From assembly GCF_001424125.1 (NCBI RefSeq), contig NZ_LMQI01000002.1, positions 124,001 through 188,000 on the forward strand: 64,000 bases of DNA, in the 5' to 3' direction. The DNA is from Cellulomonas sp. Leaf395. Lineage in GTDB: Bacteria; Actinomycetota; Actinomycetes; Actinomycetales; Cellulomonadaceae. The first letter of the stretch is position 1. The number at the start of each line of letters is the position of its first letter. The notes under the pieces are model-generated. The model ran no database searches and was not told the DNA's origin. It worked only from the letters and a program-made list of their open reading frames with translations. The position numbers were made by a program, and so were the translations under genes. Positions 7,996-19,368 of the stretch are shown here, one piece after another.

Positions 7996-9681
7996 TCAGG
8001 CCTCCACGACCACCGGGATGATCATCGGCCGGCGACGCAGGCGGTTGGACACCCAGCGGCCCACGACCCGGCGCATCACCTGCTGGAGCACGTGCGCGTC
8101 GGAGTTTCCGTTGCGGGCCGACTCCTCCAGCGCGGCGGTGAGCTCCGGGAGGATGTCGTCGAACACGGCGTCCTGCTCGGCGAACCCGCGGGCGTGGATC
8201 TGCGGCCCGGCGAGCACCTTGCCGTCGGCCGAGCTGACCACGGCGAAGATCGAGATGAAGCCCTCGTCGCCCAGGATCCGGCGGTCTTTGAGCTCGACCT
8301 CGGTGATCTCCCCGACGCTGGAGCCGTCGACGTACACGTACCCGCACGGCACGGCACCGACGATCCGCGCACGGCCGTCGATCAGGTCGACCACCACGCC
8401 GTCCTCGGCGAGAACCACGCGGTCGGCGGGGATCCCGGTCTGCACCGCGAGCGCGGCGTTGGCCACGAGGTGCCGGATCTCGCCGTGCACGGGCATGACG
8501 TTGCGGGGCTTGAGGATGTTGTAGCAGTACAGGAGCTCGCCGGCGCTGGCGTGCCCGGAGACGTGCACCTTGGCGTTGCCGGAGTGCACGACGCGGGCGC
8601 CGAGCCGGGTCAGCCCGTTGATCACGCGGAAGACGGCGTTCTCGTTCCCGGGGATCAGCGACGACGCCATGATCACGGTGTCGCCGGGGCCTACCGAGAC
8701 CTTGTGGTCGTTGTTCGCGATCCGGGACAGCGCAGCCATCGGCTCGCCCTGCGAGCCGGTGCACATCAGGACGATCTCGTCGTCGCGCAGCGAGTCCACC
8801 TGCTTGAGGTCGACCAGCACGCCCTCGGGCACCTTGAGGTAGCCGAGGTCCGAGGCGATGCCCATGTTGCGGACCATCGACCGCCCGACGAGCGCGACCT
8901 TGCGGTCGTGCGCGTACGCGGCGTCGAGCACCTGCTGCACGCGGTGCACGTGCGAGGCGAACGACGCGACGATGATCCGCTTGGTCGAGTCGGCGAAGAC
9001 CTGGTCCAGGACGGGGCCGATCCCGCGCTCCTGCGCGACGAACCCGGGCACCTCGGCGTTGGTGGAGTCGACCATGAACAGGTCCACGCCGCGCTCGCCG
9101 AGCCGCGCGAACGCGCGCAGGTCGGTGATCCGGCCGTCGAGCGGCAGCTGGTCCATCTTGAAGTCGCCGGTGTGCAGCACCGTTCCGGCGGCGGTGTGCA
9201 CGGCGACGGCCAGCGCGTCGGGGATGGAGTGGTTCACGGCGACGAACTCGCACTCGAACCCGCCGAACGTCGCGGTCTGCCCCTCGCGCACCTCGCGCGT
9301 CACGGGCTGGATGCGGTGCTCCTTGAGCTTCGCCTCGATGAACGCGAGCGTGAGCTTGGAACCGACCAGCGGGATGTTCCGACGCAGGCGGAGCAGGTAC
9401 GGCACCGCGCCGATGTGGTCCTCGTGGCCGTGCGTGAGGATGATCGCCTCGATGTCGTCGAGGCGATCCTTGATGTACTCGAAGTCGGGCAGGATCAGGT
9501 CGACGCCGGGCTGGTGGTCCTCGGGGAACAGGACGCCGCAGTCGATGACGAGCAGACGTCCGGCGTGCTCGAGGACGGCCATGTTGCGGCCGACCTCTCC
9601 GAGACCACCCAGTGCGACGATGCGCAGGGCGCCGGCCGGCAGTGCCGGTGGCAGGGTGAGCTCGGGGTGCGGGTGACTCAT
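7996..9681 (-). CDS. rnj: Ribonuclease J
   Basis: A 561-residue MBL/beta-CASP nuclease with 5'-to-3' exonuclease and endonuclease activity, central to mRNA turnover and rRNA processing in actinobacteria. The zinc motif LTHGHEDHIGA is near residues 78-88, the beta-CASP domain spans about 210-360 (MVDSTNAEVPG, IIVASFASHVHR), the third metal motif is VSGHASAGELL, and the C-terminal RNase J domain ends in VVGRWVSNRLRRRPMIIPVV. Length is normal. The ATG at 9681 begins MSHPHPELTLP, and dapA lies 26 nt upstream, consistent with the conserved dapA-rnj pair. It terminates at the hairpin 7946-7979. Confidence 0.97.
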   Translation of the reverse strand: MSHPHPELTLPPALPAGALRIVALGGLGEVGRNMAVLEHAGRLLVIDCGVLFPEDHQPGVDLILPDFEYIKDRLDDIEAIILTHGHEDHIGAVPYLLRLRRNIPLVGSKLTLAFIEAKLKEHRIQPVTREVREGQTATFGGFECEFVAVNHSIPDALAVAVHTAAGTVLHTGDFKMDQLPLDGRITDLRAFARLGERGVDLFMVDSTNAEVPGFVAQERGIGPVLDQVFADSTKRIIVASFASHVHRVQQVLDAAYAHDRKVALVGRSMVRNMGIASDLGYLKVPEGVLVDLKQVDSLRDDEIVLMCTGSQGEPMAALSRIANNDHKVSVGPGDTVIMASSLIPGNENAVFRVINGLTRLGARVVHSGNAKVHVSGHASAGELLYCYNILKPRNVMPVHGEIRHLVANAALAVQTGIPADRVVLAEDGVVVDLIDGRARIVGAVPCGYVYVDGSSVGEITEVELKDRRILGDEGFISIFAVVSSADGKVLAGPQIHARGFAEQDAVFDDILPELTAALEESARNGNSDAHVLQQVMRRVVGRWVSNRLRRRPMIIPVVVEA

Positions 9682-9707
9682 GGGGCTCCTGGTGGGATCA
9701 GATGCGA

Positions 9708-10625
9708 TCAGCCGACGACGACATCGAGCAGCCCGGCGGCCCGCAGGCCGTCGCGGATCAGCGCGAGCTCGTCGTCGGTCGCGGGGACGAGCGGGAGGCG
9801 CACCGAGCGCTCGGGCAGGATGCCCAGCACCTGGAGCGCGGCCTTCGCGGCGACGGCCTGGAAGCCGGCACCGTTGAGTGCGTCGATCGCGGGGATGATC
9901 GATCGGAAGGTCTGGAGGGCGGCCGTGTGGTCGCCCGCGTCGAACGCGGCGATGACCTGCGCCAGCTCCCGGCCCACGACGTGGCCCGAGACGCTGACGA
10001 CGCCCACGGCACCGTGCGCCAGCAGGGTCAGCAGAGCGCTGTCGTCTCCGGAATACCAGGCCAGACCGGTCTCGGCGATCGACTTGGCCGCCGCGTACGC
10101 GTCACCGCCGGCGTCCTTCATGGCGACGACGCGGTCGTGGCCCGCGAGCGCCGCGATGGTCTCGGGTGCGAACCGCACTCCTGTGCGGCCGGGGACGTCG
10201 TAGAGCATGACCGGAAGGTCGGTGGCGTCCACGACGGCCTCGACGTGCCGGCGGACACCCTCCTGCGAGGGGCGCGAGTAGTAGGGGCTGACCACGAGCA
10301 GGCCGTGCGCGCCGGCGTCAGCCGCCTGCTCGGCCATGCGCACCGCGTGCGCGGTGTCGTTCGACCCGGCGCCGGCGACCACCCAGGCGCGCTCACCCAC
10401 CGCCTCGACCACCGCTTGCACCAGCTCGGCCTTCTCGGGGGCGTGCGTCGTCGACGCCTCGCCGGTGGTGCCGTTGAGCACCAGCCCGTCGTGACCGTGC
10501 TCCACGAGGTGCGTCGCCAGGTGCACGGCCCCGGCGAGGTCGACCGCGCCGTCCGCCGTCATCGGCGTGACCATCGCGGTGAGCACGGACCCGAACGGGC
10601 GGGTGGGCGTGGAGGTGCGAGGCAT
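9708..10625 (-). CDS. dapA: 4-hydroxy-tetrahydrodipicolinate synthase
   Basis: DapA condenses pyruvate with aspartate semialdehyde at the entry to lysine and meso-diaminopimelate synthesis. The 305-residue TIM barrel shows NGTTGEAST (substrate-binding Thr-Thr, about residues 49-57), the tyrosine motif VMLYDVPGRTG, and the Schiff-base lysine in VAMKDAGG. The start is the ATG at 10625: TACCGT sits exactly 6 nt upstream, a leaderless configuration that decides against the long in-frame extension into folA. It follows folA at a 50-nt distance and precedes rnj by 26 nt. dapB is in the same window, 6 kb away. No missing residues are apparent. Confidence 0.97.
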   Translation of the reverse strand: MPRTSTPTRPFGSVLTAMVTPMTADGAVDLAGAVHLATHLVEHGHDGLVLNGTTGEASTTHAPEKAELVQAVVEAVGERAWVVAGAGSNDTAHAVRMAEQAADAGAHGLLVVSPYYSRPSQEGVRRHVEAVVDATDLPVMLYDVPGRTGVRFAPETIAALAGHDRVVAMKDAGGDAYAAAKSIAETGLAWYSGDDSALLTLLAHGAVGVVSVSGHVVGRELAQVIAAFDAGDHTAALQTFRSIIPAIDALNGAGFQAVAAKAALQVLGILPERSVRLPLVPATDDELALIRDGLRAAGLLDVVVG

Positions 10626-10675
10626 GGGGCCACGGTACCGCCCCGCGCGCGCCCGTCGTGGTGGGGTTCCGCGAC

Positions 10676-11176
10676 TCAGGCGCGCAGGTACGTCTCGAAC
10701 CGGTACCTCGTGCCGCCGGCGGCCGAGACGTGCCAGCCGTGGTCGGGATCGGCGCCGGTACGCCGCCAGGAGCCGCTGTCGAGCGCGGGGGCACGGGTGT
10801 CTCCGCCGACATCGAGCGACACGACGGTGACCTCGACGCGCTGCGCGAGCGGGAGGAAGGTCCGGTACACCTCTCCCCCGCCGATGATCCACGCGTCGCG
10901 GTCCCCGACCAGCCGGAGCGCCTCGTCGACCCCGTGCGCGACGAGCGCTCCCGCGGCCTCGAAGCCGGGCGTCCGCGTGAGAACGATGTTGTCGCGCCCG
11001 GGCAGCGGCCGGAACCTCGCCGGCAGCGACGCCCACGTGGCGCGCCCCATGATCACGGGGTGGCCGCGCGTGAGCTCGCGGAAGTGCGCCATGTCCTCCG
11101 GGATGTGCCACGGCAGCGTGCCGTCGCGCCCGATGATCCCCGTGGGCGTCTGGCCCCAGACGAGTGCCAGGCTCAC
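10676..11176 (-). CDS. folA: Dihydrofolate reductase
   Basis: A 166-residue DHFR that regenerates tetrahydrofolate after thymidylate synthesis, using NADPH. The N-terminus has the signature [20 protein letters not shown], followed by [13 protein letters not shown] with the catalytic acidic residue as Glu-Asp, [12 protein letters not shown] (NADPH adenine side) and [14 protein letters not shown]. The GTG start overlaps the thyA stop as GTGA, so the two genes that consume and restore folate are translationally coupled. Length and motif spacing are normal for the chromosomal type; there is no sign of a plasmid-type resistance DHFR. Confidence 0.96.
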   Translation of the reverse strand: MSLALVWGQTPTGIIGRDGTLPWHIPEDMAHFRELTRGHPVIMGRATWASLPARFRPLPGRDNIVLTRTPGFEAAGALVAHGVDEALRLVGDRDAWIIGGGEVYRTFLPLAQRVEVTVVSLDVGGDTRAPALDSGSWRRTGADPDHGWHVSAAGGTRYRFETYLRA

Positions 11177-11976
11177 ACGGCCACCGGGGCCTTGATGGCC
11201 GGGTGGTACTGGTAGCCGACCACCTGGACGTCGTCGAACGTGTAGTCGAACAGCGAGCCGGCCTTGCGCAGCTCGAGCGTCGGTGCGGGGTACGGCGTCC
11301 GGCTCAGCTGCTCGCGGACCTGGTCGACGTGGTTGTCGTAGATGTGGCAGTCCCCGCCGGTCCACACGAAGTCGCCGACCTCCAGGTCGACCTGCTGGGC
11401 GACCATGTGCGTGAGCAGCGCGTACGAGGCGATGTTGAACGGCACCCCGAGGAAGAGGTCCGCGGACCGCTGGTAGAGCTGGCAGGAGAGCTTGCCGTCG
11501 GCGACGTAGAACTGGAAGAACGCGTGGCACGGCGCGAGCGCCATCGAGGGGATGTCTGCCACGTTCCACGCGGAGACGATGTGCCGGCGGGAGTCCGGGT
11601 CGCGACGCAGGTTGGCCAGCAGCTCGGTGATCTGGTCGACGTGACCGCCGTCGGGCGTCGGCCAGCTGCGCCATTGCACGCCGTACACCGGGCCGAGCTC
11701 GCCGTCGGGCGACGCCCACTCGTCCCAGATGGTCACGTTGTTCTCGTGCAGGTAGGCGACGTTCGACTCGCCCCGCAGGAACCACAGCAGCTCGTGGACG
11801 ATCGAGCGCAGGTGGACGCGCTTCGTCGTGACCAGCGGGAAGCCCGCCGACAGGTCGAAGCGCATCTGGTGGCCGAAGACGCTGCGCGTCCCGGTGCCCG
11901 TGCGGTCGGCCTTCGGGGTGCCGGTCTCGAGGACGAGCCGGAGGAGGTCCTCGTACGGCGTGGGCGTCTCGGTCAT
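11173..11976 (-). CDS. thyA: Thymidylate synthase (ThyA type)
   Basis: Converts dUMP and methylene-tetrahydrofolate to dTMP and dihydrofolate. The 267-residue product has the dUMP-binding RTGTGT segment near residue 27, the catalytic cysteine in [35 protein letters not shown], and the C-terminal closing residues ending KAPVAV. This is the folate-dependent ThyA, not the flavin enzyme ThyX. TACGAT lies 7 nt before the ATG with no Shine-Dalgarno, so the message is probably leaderless. The stop overlaps folA. The thyA-folA-dapA-rnj order is common in actinobacteria. Confidence 0.98.
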   Translation of the reverse strand: MTETPTPYEDLLRLVLETGTPKADRTGTGTRSVFGHQMRFDLSAGFPLVTTKRVHLRSIVHELLWFLRGESNVAYLHENNVTIWDEWASPDGELGPVYGVQWRSWPTPDGGHVDQITELLANLRRDPDSRRHIVSAWNVADIPSMALAPCHAFFQFYVADGKLSCQLYQRSADLFLGVPFNIASYALLTHMVAQQVDLEVGDFVWTGGDCHIYDNHVDQVREQLSRTPYPAPTLELRKAGSLFDYTFDDVQVVGYQYHPAIKAPVAV

Positions 11977-12047
11977 GCGCGCAATCGTAGGTGCCGGTCG
12001 TCCGCCGCTCGTCGCGCCGACGCGCCGCGGGCGACATACTCGACAGT

Positions 12048-13520
12048 GTGACGCCGTCGTCCCTGCCTCCCACCGTCGCCGCTCACGTGCCCACCGGGGT
12101 CCTGATCGACGGGGCGTGGCGCCCCGCGAGCAGCGGTCGCACGTTCGAGGTCGCCGATCCCGCGACCACCGAGACGCTCTTCGACGTGGCCGACGGTGGC
12201 GAGCAGGACGCGCTCGACGCCCTGACCGCGGCCCACGGCGCCTTCCCGCAGTGGCGGGCGACGGCCCCGCGCGTGCGCGCCGAGCTGCTGCGGGCGGTCT
12301 TCGAGACGATCACCGCGCGCACGGAGGACATCGCCGCGCTCGTCACGGCGGAGGGCGGCAAGCCGCTGGCCGAGTCCCGCGCCGAGGTCGCCTACGGAGC
12401 GGACTACGTCCGGTGGTACTCCGAGCAGGCCGTCCGATTCGAGGGTCTGGCCCGCCGAGCCCCGTCGGGTGCGAACCACCAGCTCGTCCTGCGCCGCGCG
12501 GTCGGTCCCGCCCTGCTCATCACGCCGTGGAACTTCCCGATCGCGATGATCGCCCGCAAGGTCGCCCCGGCGCTGGCTGCCGGGTGCACCGTCGTCATCA
12601 AGCCGGCCCAGCTCACCCCGCTGACCACCGCGTACGTCGCGGAGATCATCCGCGAGGAGCTGGAGGGCCGCGGCCTGCCGACGGGCGTCATCAACGTTGT
12701 GCCGTCGACGTCGGCGCGCACCATCTCGGGTCCTCTGCTGGCGGACCCGCGGCTGCGCAAGCTGTCGTTCACCGGCTCCACCGAGGTGGGCGCCGCGCTG
12801 CTCAAGGCGTCGGCGGACAACGTCCTGCGCACCTCGATGGAGCTGGGTGGCAACGCACCCTTCCTCGTGTTCGAGGACGCCGACATCCCCGCCGCCGTGC
12901 AGGGCGCCGTGCAGGCCAAGATGCGCAACGCGGGCCAGACGTGCGTCGCCGCCAACAGGTTCCTCGTGCACGCGTCGGTCGCCGAGGAGTTCACCGCCGG
13001 GCTCACCGAGGCGTTCGACAGGCTGGTCGTCGGGCACGGCGCCGACGACGGCACCACGGTCGGCCCGCTCATCGAGTCCTCGGCCGTCGAGCGGGTCGAG
13101 GAGGTCGTCGCGGAGGCGGTCGACGCCGGTGCGCGCGTCCGCATCGGCGGCGACCGGCCTCGCCGCCCGGGCTACTTCTACGCGCCGACGGTCCTCGACC
13201 AGGTGTCCGCGGACCTGCGCGTGGTCACCGAGGAGACGTTCGGCCCCGTCGCCCCCGTGGTGACGTTCGGATCGGAGGACGAGGGGGTCGCGCTCGCGAA
13301 CTCGACCCCGTTCGGGTTGGTCGCCTACGCGTACACACGGGACATCGCCCGGGTCATGCGGCTCGCGGAGTCGGTCGAGACCGGGATGCTCGGCGTGAAC
13401 CGCGGCCTCGTGTCGGACGCGAGCGCTCCGTTCGGCGGTGTGAAGTCCTCGGGCCTCGGCCGCGAGGGTGGCGAGGCCGGCATCGAGGAGTATCTCGACA
13501 GCGTGTACGTCGCGATCTGA
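12048..13520 (+). CDS. gabD: NAD(P)-dependent succinate-semialdehyde dehydrogenase-like aldehyde dehydrogenase
   Basis: A 490-residue class-I-type aldehyde dehydrogenase. The cofactor domain has [15 protein letters not shown] and FTGSTEVG; the catalytic Glu is in [16 protein letters not shown] and the catalytic Cys in [13 protein letters not shown], a pattern typical of succinate-semialdehyde dehydrogenases, which would finish GABA degradation to succinate. The GTG at 12048 follows CATACT by 7 nt; an in-frame start at 11991 would add an Arg-rich stretch unlike the family. It is divergent from thyA and about 30 kb from gabT at 43070, so a functional link to the GABA island is inferred. Substrate specificity within the family is not certain. 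Confidence 0.9.
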   Translation: MTPSSLPPTVAAHVPTGVLIDGAWRPASSGRTFEVADPATTETLFDVADGGEQDALDALTAAHGAFPQWRATAPRVRAELLRAVFETITARTEDIAALVTAEGGKPLAESRAEVAYGADYVRWYSEQAVRFEGLARRAPSGANHQLVLRRAVGPALLITPWNFPIAMIARKVAPALAAGCTVVIKPAQLTPLTTAYVAEIIREELEGRGLPTGVINVVPSTSARTISGPLLADPRLRKLSFTGSTEVGAALLKASADNVLRTSMELGGNAPFLVFEDADIPAAVQGAVQAKMRNAGQTCVAANRFLVHASVAEEFTAGLTEAFDRLVVGHGADDGTTVGPLIESSAVERVEEVVAEAVDAGARVRIGGDRPRRPGYFYAPTVLDQVSADLRVVTEETFGPVAPVVTFGSEDEGVALANSTPFGLVAYAYTRDIARVMRLAESVETGMLGVNRGLVSDASAPFGGVKSSGLGREGGEAGIEEYLDSVYVAI

Positions 13521-13561
13521 GCTGCCGGCTGACGGGTGCACCCTGTGTCACAGTTGCCCGC

Positions 13562-14254
13562 GTGACGCAGGACGACGAGGGACGGGCCGCCATCCGACAG
13601 GCCGTCTCGGTCTCGCTGGCCACCGGACTGTACGGCGTCTCGTTCGGAGCGCTCGCCGTCGCGGCCGGGCTCTCCGTGCCACAGGCGATGGCGCTCAGTC
13701 TCCTGATGTTCTCGGGCGGCTCGCAGTTCGCGTTCATCGGCGTCGTCGGTGCAGGCGGGCTCGCCGGCGCGGCCATCCCGACCGCCGGACTGCTCGGTGT
13801 ACGCAACGGGCTCTACGGGCCACAGGTCGCGCCGCTCATCGACTCCCGCGGCTGGCGCCGGCCGTTGGCCGCGCACGTGACCATCGACGAGTCGACCGCC
13901 GTCGCGACCGCGCACAAGGCGCCCCACGCCGCACAGCTCGGCTTCTGGTGGACCGGGGTCGGCGTGTTCGTGCTGTGGAACGTCTTCACGCTGGTCGGAG
14001 CCGTCGCGGGAGACCGGATGGGCGACCCGGCGAGGTACGGCCTCGACGCCGCCGCGGCCGCTGCGTTCCTCGCTCTGGTCTGGCCGCGGATCACCGGCCC
14101 GGGCTCGCGCCTCGCGCAGACGGTGGCGGCCGGCGCGGTCGTCGTCGCGCTCGCCCTCACTCCCGTGGTGCCCACGGGGATCCCGGTGCTGCTGGCTGCC
14201 CTCGTCGCGATCGTCGCGGGGCTCGTCGCCCGCGAGCCGGAGAAGGTCGCATGA
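13562..14254 (+). CDS. azlC: AzlC-family branched-chain amino acid exporter subunit
   Basis: A 230-residue membrane protein with about seven hydrophobic segments and the family elements AVSVSLATGLYGVSFGALAVAAG, MFSGGSQFAFIGVVGAGG and VTIDESTAVAT. AzlC works with a small AzlD partner to export valine, leucine, isoleucine or analogues. The GTG at 13562 is preceded by CACAGT at 7 nt, suggesting a leaderless start. The stop overlaps the azlD ATG (ATGA), so the subunits are made together. The gene begins 41 nt after the aldehyde dehydrogenase. Confidence 0.94.
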   Translation: MTQDDEGRAAIRQAVSVSLATGLYGVSFGALAVAAGLSVPQAMALSLLMFSGGSQFAFIGVVGAGGLAGAAIPTAGLLGVRNGLYGPQVAPLIDSRGWRRPLAAHVTIDESTAVATAHKAPHAAQLGFWWTGVGVFVLWNVFTLVGAVAGDRMGDPARYGLDAAAAAAFLALVWPRITGPGSRLAQTVAAGAVVVALALTPVVPTGIPVLLAALVAIVAGLVAREPEKVA

Positions 14255-14571
14255 GCACGGTCGCCACCTGGATCGCGCTGCTCGTGGCCAGCGCCGTAGT
14301 CTTCGCGCTGAAGCTCGCCGGCCACCTGGTGCCCAAGCACTGGCTCGCCGAGCCGCGCGTCGCCCGGACCGCCGCCCTCGTGACGGTCGCGCTGCTGTCC
14401 GCGCTGGTCGCCGTGCAGACCGCCACCCGTGGGAACGAGCTCGTCCTCGACGCCCGGCTGCCCGCGCTGGTCGTCGCCGCGATCGGGCTGGCCCTGCGCG
14501 CACCGTTCATCGTCGTCGTCCTGCTCGCCGCCGTCACCGCGGCCGTGCTTCGCGCACTCGGCATGCCCTGA
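14251..14571 (+). CDS. azlD: AzlD-family branched-chain amino acid exporter small subunit
   Basis: A 106-residue protein with three to four hydrophobic helices and the AzlD-type beginning STVATWIALLVASAVVFALK. It pairs with AzlC, with which it shares an ATGA overlap. It also contains ARTAALVTVALLSALVAVQT and a final helix PFIVVVLLAAVTAAVLRALG. Length is right for the family. No regulatory gene of the AzlB/Lrp type is adjacent, so control probably comes through the azlC promoter. Confidence 0.92.
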   Translation: MSTVATWIALLVASAVVFALKLAGHLVPKHWLAEPRVARTAALVTVALLSALVAVQTATRGNELVLDARLPALVVAAIGLALRAPFIVVVLLAAVTAAVLRALGMP

Positions 14572-14679
14572 GACCATGGGCACCATCGGCGGCCGCCGGC
14601 CGTTGGGGTGTCCGAACGCCTCGCACACACCGGCGAAGCGCTGCACACGCGCCCGCACCGAAACTTCCCGGAGGACCCC

Positions 14680-15306
14680 GTGGCCACTCCCGCCCCACGC
14701 AGCTCGCTCGGCTCGATCATCTTCCTGTCGCGCTGGCTGCAGGTGCCGCTCTACCTCGGGCTGATCGTCGCCCAGGCGATCTACGTCTGGCAGTTCATGG
14801 TCGAGCTCGGCCACATCTTCTCCGAGGTCTTCTTCCACGGTGGCATGGACGAGGCGGCGATCATGCTCGCGGTCCTCGGCCTGGTCGACGTCGTCATGAT
14901 CGCGAACCTGCTGATCATGGTGATCATCGGCGGCTACGAGACCTTCGTCTCCCGAATCAGGCTGGACGACCACCCGGACCAGCCGGAGTGGCTGTCGCAC
15001 GTGAACGCCAACGTGCTCAAGACCAAGCTGGCGATGTCGATCATCGGCATCTCCTCGATCCACCTGCTCGCCAGCTTCATCCGCGCCGAGTCGATCCTGG
15101 AGGAGCCGCACGGCAACGCCGTCCTGCTCTGGCAGACCGCGATCCACCTCGCCTTCATCCTCTCCGCCGTCGCCCTGGCCTGGATCGACAAGATGTCGGC
15201 CAAGCACCCGCCCAAGCCGGTGCCCGCGCTCGACGAGCCTCGCGGGCCTGTCGCGAACCCGCCGAAGTCCCCGGACGACCGGCGCGAGCCGGTGGGCGTC
15301 CTCTGA
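14680..15306 (+). CDS. UPF0114/TIGR00645 (YqhA-like) membrane protein
   Basis: A 208-residue protein with the characteristic YqhA architecture: a hydrophobic start ([20 protein letters not shown]), [34 protein letters not shown], and a last pair of helices ([30 protein letters not shown]) with a proline-rich cytoplasmic tail. The biochemical function of the family is unknown. GGAGG lies 5 nt before the GTG at 14680, favouring this start over an upstream ATG at 14608 whose extra residues do not look like the family. The stop overlaps the next gene's ATG (TGATG), coupling it to a GNAT enzyme. Confidence 0.92.
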   Translation: MATPAPRSSLGSIIFLSRWLQVPLYLGLIVAQAIYVWQFMVELGHIFSEVFFHGGMDEAAIMLAVLGLVDVVMIANLLIMVIIGGYETFVSRIRLDDHPDQPEWLSHVNANVLKTKLAMSIIGISSIHLLASFIRAESILEEPHGNAVLLWQTAIHLAFILSAVALAWIDKMSAKHPPKPVPALDEPRGPVANPPKSPDDRREPVGVL

Positions 15307-15868
15307 TGCCCCTGTTCACCGACACCGCCGACGTCTCGGTCCGCCCCGCGGTCCGCGGCGACGAGCACGCGATCGCCCGCATCCAGGTCGAGGCGTGGCG
15401 GCTGTCCCACGCCGCCGTCCTGGGGCAAGGCGCACTGGACATGCTCGACGCCGCGGCGATCGAGGCGCAGTGGGCGTCGGCAGTCTCCTCCCCGCCCGGA
15501 GCGGGCTACCGCGTCCTGGTCGCCTGCGACGGTCCGACGGTCGTCGGTGTGGTGTCGGTCGCCCCGGTCCCGACGTCGGAGGACCGACCGTTCGACGCCC
15601 CGGGCGGGGCGATCCTCGCGCTCGAGGTCGAGCCCGCGCACCAGCGCGTGGGCCACGGTTCGCGCCTGCTCGCGGCGGCCGTCGACACGCTCCGCGAGGA
15701 CGGCGCCGACCAGGTGCACACCTGGGTGCTCGACGGCGACGACGCCCGCGCGCAGTTCCTGTCGTCAGCCGGCCTCGGTCCCGACGACGTGGTCCGCGAG
15801 CTGGTCTCCGGTCGGATGCCCGACGGGTCGACGCGCACCGTCACCGAGCACCGCTGGTCCGCCTCGAT

Positions 15869-15872
<4 letters not shown>
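15306..15872 (+). CDS. GNAT-family N-acetyltransferase
   Basis: A 188-residue acetyltransferase of the GCN5 fold. The acetyl-CoA loop is recognisable as LALEVEPAHQRVGHGSRLLA (about residues 101-120, an R/Q-x-x-G-x-G/A variant), preceded by the VVGVVSV beta strand and followed by HTWVLDGDDARAQFLSSAGL. The acceptor substrate cannot be inferred. The ATG overlaps the yqhA stop by one base, so the two are co-translated. Its TAG overlaps in CTAG with the stop codon of the converging gene on the other strand, leaving no room for a terminator. Confidence 0.92.
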
Positions 15873-17936
<2,064 letters not shown>

Positions 17937-18019
17937 GGACCCATCATCGCGCGCCGCGTCAAGAACGGGCCGCCTCCGGTCGCCGTGGCCGACGACCGCC
18001 CCCACGAGGAAAGGTGGCC

Positions 18020-19366
18020 TCAGTCTCCGAAGGGGCCGACGCGGACGACCGAGCGCGGACGTGACGCCAGCTCGGCTGCCAGGTCCTGCACGTCCTGCAC
18101 GGTGACGGCGCGGATCAGGTCGAGCGACTCGTCGATGCTCAGCAGAGACCCGTGCACCAGCTCGGACTTGCCGAGCCTGCTCATGCGCGAGCCGGAGTCC
18201 TCCATGCCGAGCACCAGGCCGCCGGCCAGCTGCCCCATCGACCGCTCGAGCTCGGCCTGCGTGATCGGCGCGTCGGCCATGCGCTCCCACTCGGTCACCA
18301 TCAGGGCGACGACCTCGTCGACCTTGCCCGGAGTGCAGCCCGCGTAGAGGCCGAAGATGCCGGTGTCGGCGTGCCCGGACGCGAACGAGTACGTGGAGTA
18401 GGCCAGGCCACGGCGCTCGCGGATCTCCTGGAACAGTCGCGACGACATGCCTCCGCCGAGCACCGCGTTCAGGACCGAGAGCGTGAACCGCTTCGGGTCC
18501 GTCGCGGTCAGCGAGGTGCCGCCGATGATGACGTTCGCCTGCTCGGTGTGCCGACGGATCGTCAGCTCGACCCCCTCGGCGGGGATCCCGCCCTGCCCGG
18601 CCTGCACCGCGACGTCGGTCGGGATGCGGCGGCTGCGCGGCTCGGCACCGGCGTCGAGCGGCCAGCCACCGGTGGTGAGCGCCTCGCTGACCTGGGCGCA
18701 CAGCACGTCGTGGTCGACGCCACCGGCGGCGGTGACGACGAGCGTCGACGGGCGGTAGTGCTCGCGGTAGTGCTCCCAGACCGCGTCGCGCGGGACCGCG
18801 CGGATGGTGTCAGGGGTGCCACCGATCGGTCGGCCGAGCGCGTGGGCGCCCAGCACCGCCGCGGCGAACTGCTCGTGGACGACGTCGCTCGGGTCGTCGT
18901 CGTTCATCGCGAGCTCTTCGAGGATCACCCCGCGCTCGGTCTCGAGCTCGTCGGTGTCTAGGCGCGCGGACGTGACCATGTCCGCGATGACGTCGACCGC
19001 CATCGGGAGGTCCGTGTCGAGCACCCGTGCGTAGTAGCAGGTGTGCTCCTTGCCGGTGGCGGCGTTCGCCTCGCCACCGACGGCGTCGAACGCCTCCGCG
19101 ATGTCCATCGCGGTGCGTCGTGCGGTGCCCTTGAACAGCAGGTGCTCGAGGAAGTGCGTCGAGCCGTGGTGGCCGTCGGACTCGTCACGCGAGCCGACAC
19201 CCACCCACGCGCCCACGGTGGCCGAGCGCAGGCCCGGCATGTGCTCCGTGAGCACCCGGACCCCGCCGGGCAGGACGGAACGACGCACGATGGCGTCGCC
19301 GTCCTGCCCGACGGACTGCTCGGCCCCGGGCTGACCCGGGCGGACGAGCGGGAGGTCCAGAGGCAT
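18020..19366 (-). CDS. M16-family zinc metallopeptidase (insulinase/processing-peptidase type)
   Basis: A 448-residue cytosolic peptidase. The inverted zinc motif HxxEH appears as THFLEHLLFKGT around residues 70-81, with the distal glutamate in the segment ERGVILEELAMNDDDP. The second half is the inactive M16 C-domain containing GGGMSSRLFQEIRERRGLAY, the R/Y element that binds substrate. The gene follows pnp by only 2 nt, the conserved pnp-M16 pair of actinobacteria and firmicutes. Physiological substrates are not known. The ATG at 19366 fits a normal length. Confidence 0.95.
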   Translation of the reverse strand: MPLDLPLVRPGQPGAEQSVGQDGDAIVRRSVLPGGVRVLTEHMPGLRSATVGAWVGVGSRDESDGHHGSTHFLEHLLFKGTARRTAMDIAEAFDAVGGEANAATGKEHTCYYARVLDTDLPMAVDVIADMVTSARLDTDELETERGVILEELAMNDDDPSDVVHEQFAAAVLGAHALGRPIGGTPDTIRAVPRDAVWEHYREHYRPSTLVVTAAGGVDHDVLCAQVSEALTTGGWPLDAGAEPRSRRIPTDVAVQAGQGGIPAEGVELTIRRHTEQANVIIGGTSLTATDPKRFTLSVLNAVLGGGMSSRLFQEIRERRGLAYSTYSFASGHADTGIFGLYAGCTPGKVDEVVALMVTEWERMADAPITQAELERSMGQLAGGLVLGMEDSGSRMSRLGKSELVHGSLLSIDESLDLIRAVTVQDVQDLAAELASRPRSVVRVGPFGD

Positions 19367-19368
19367 CG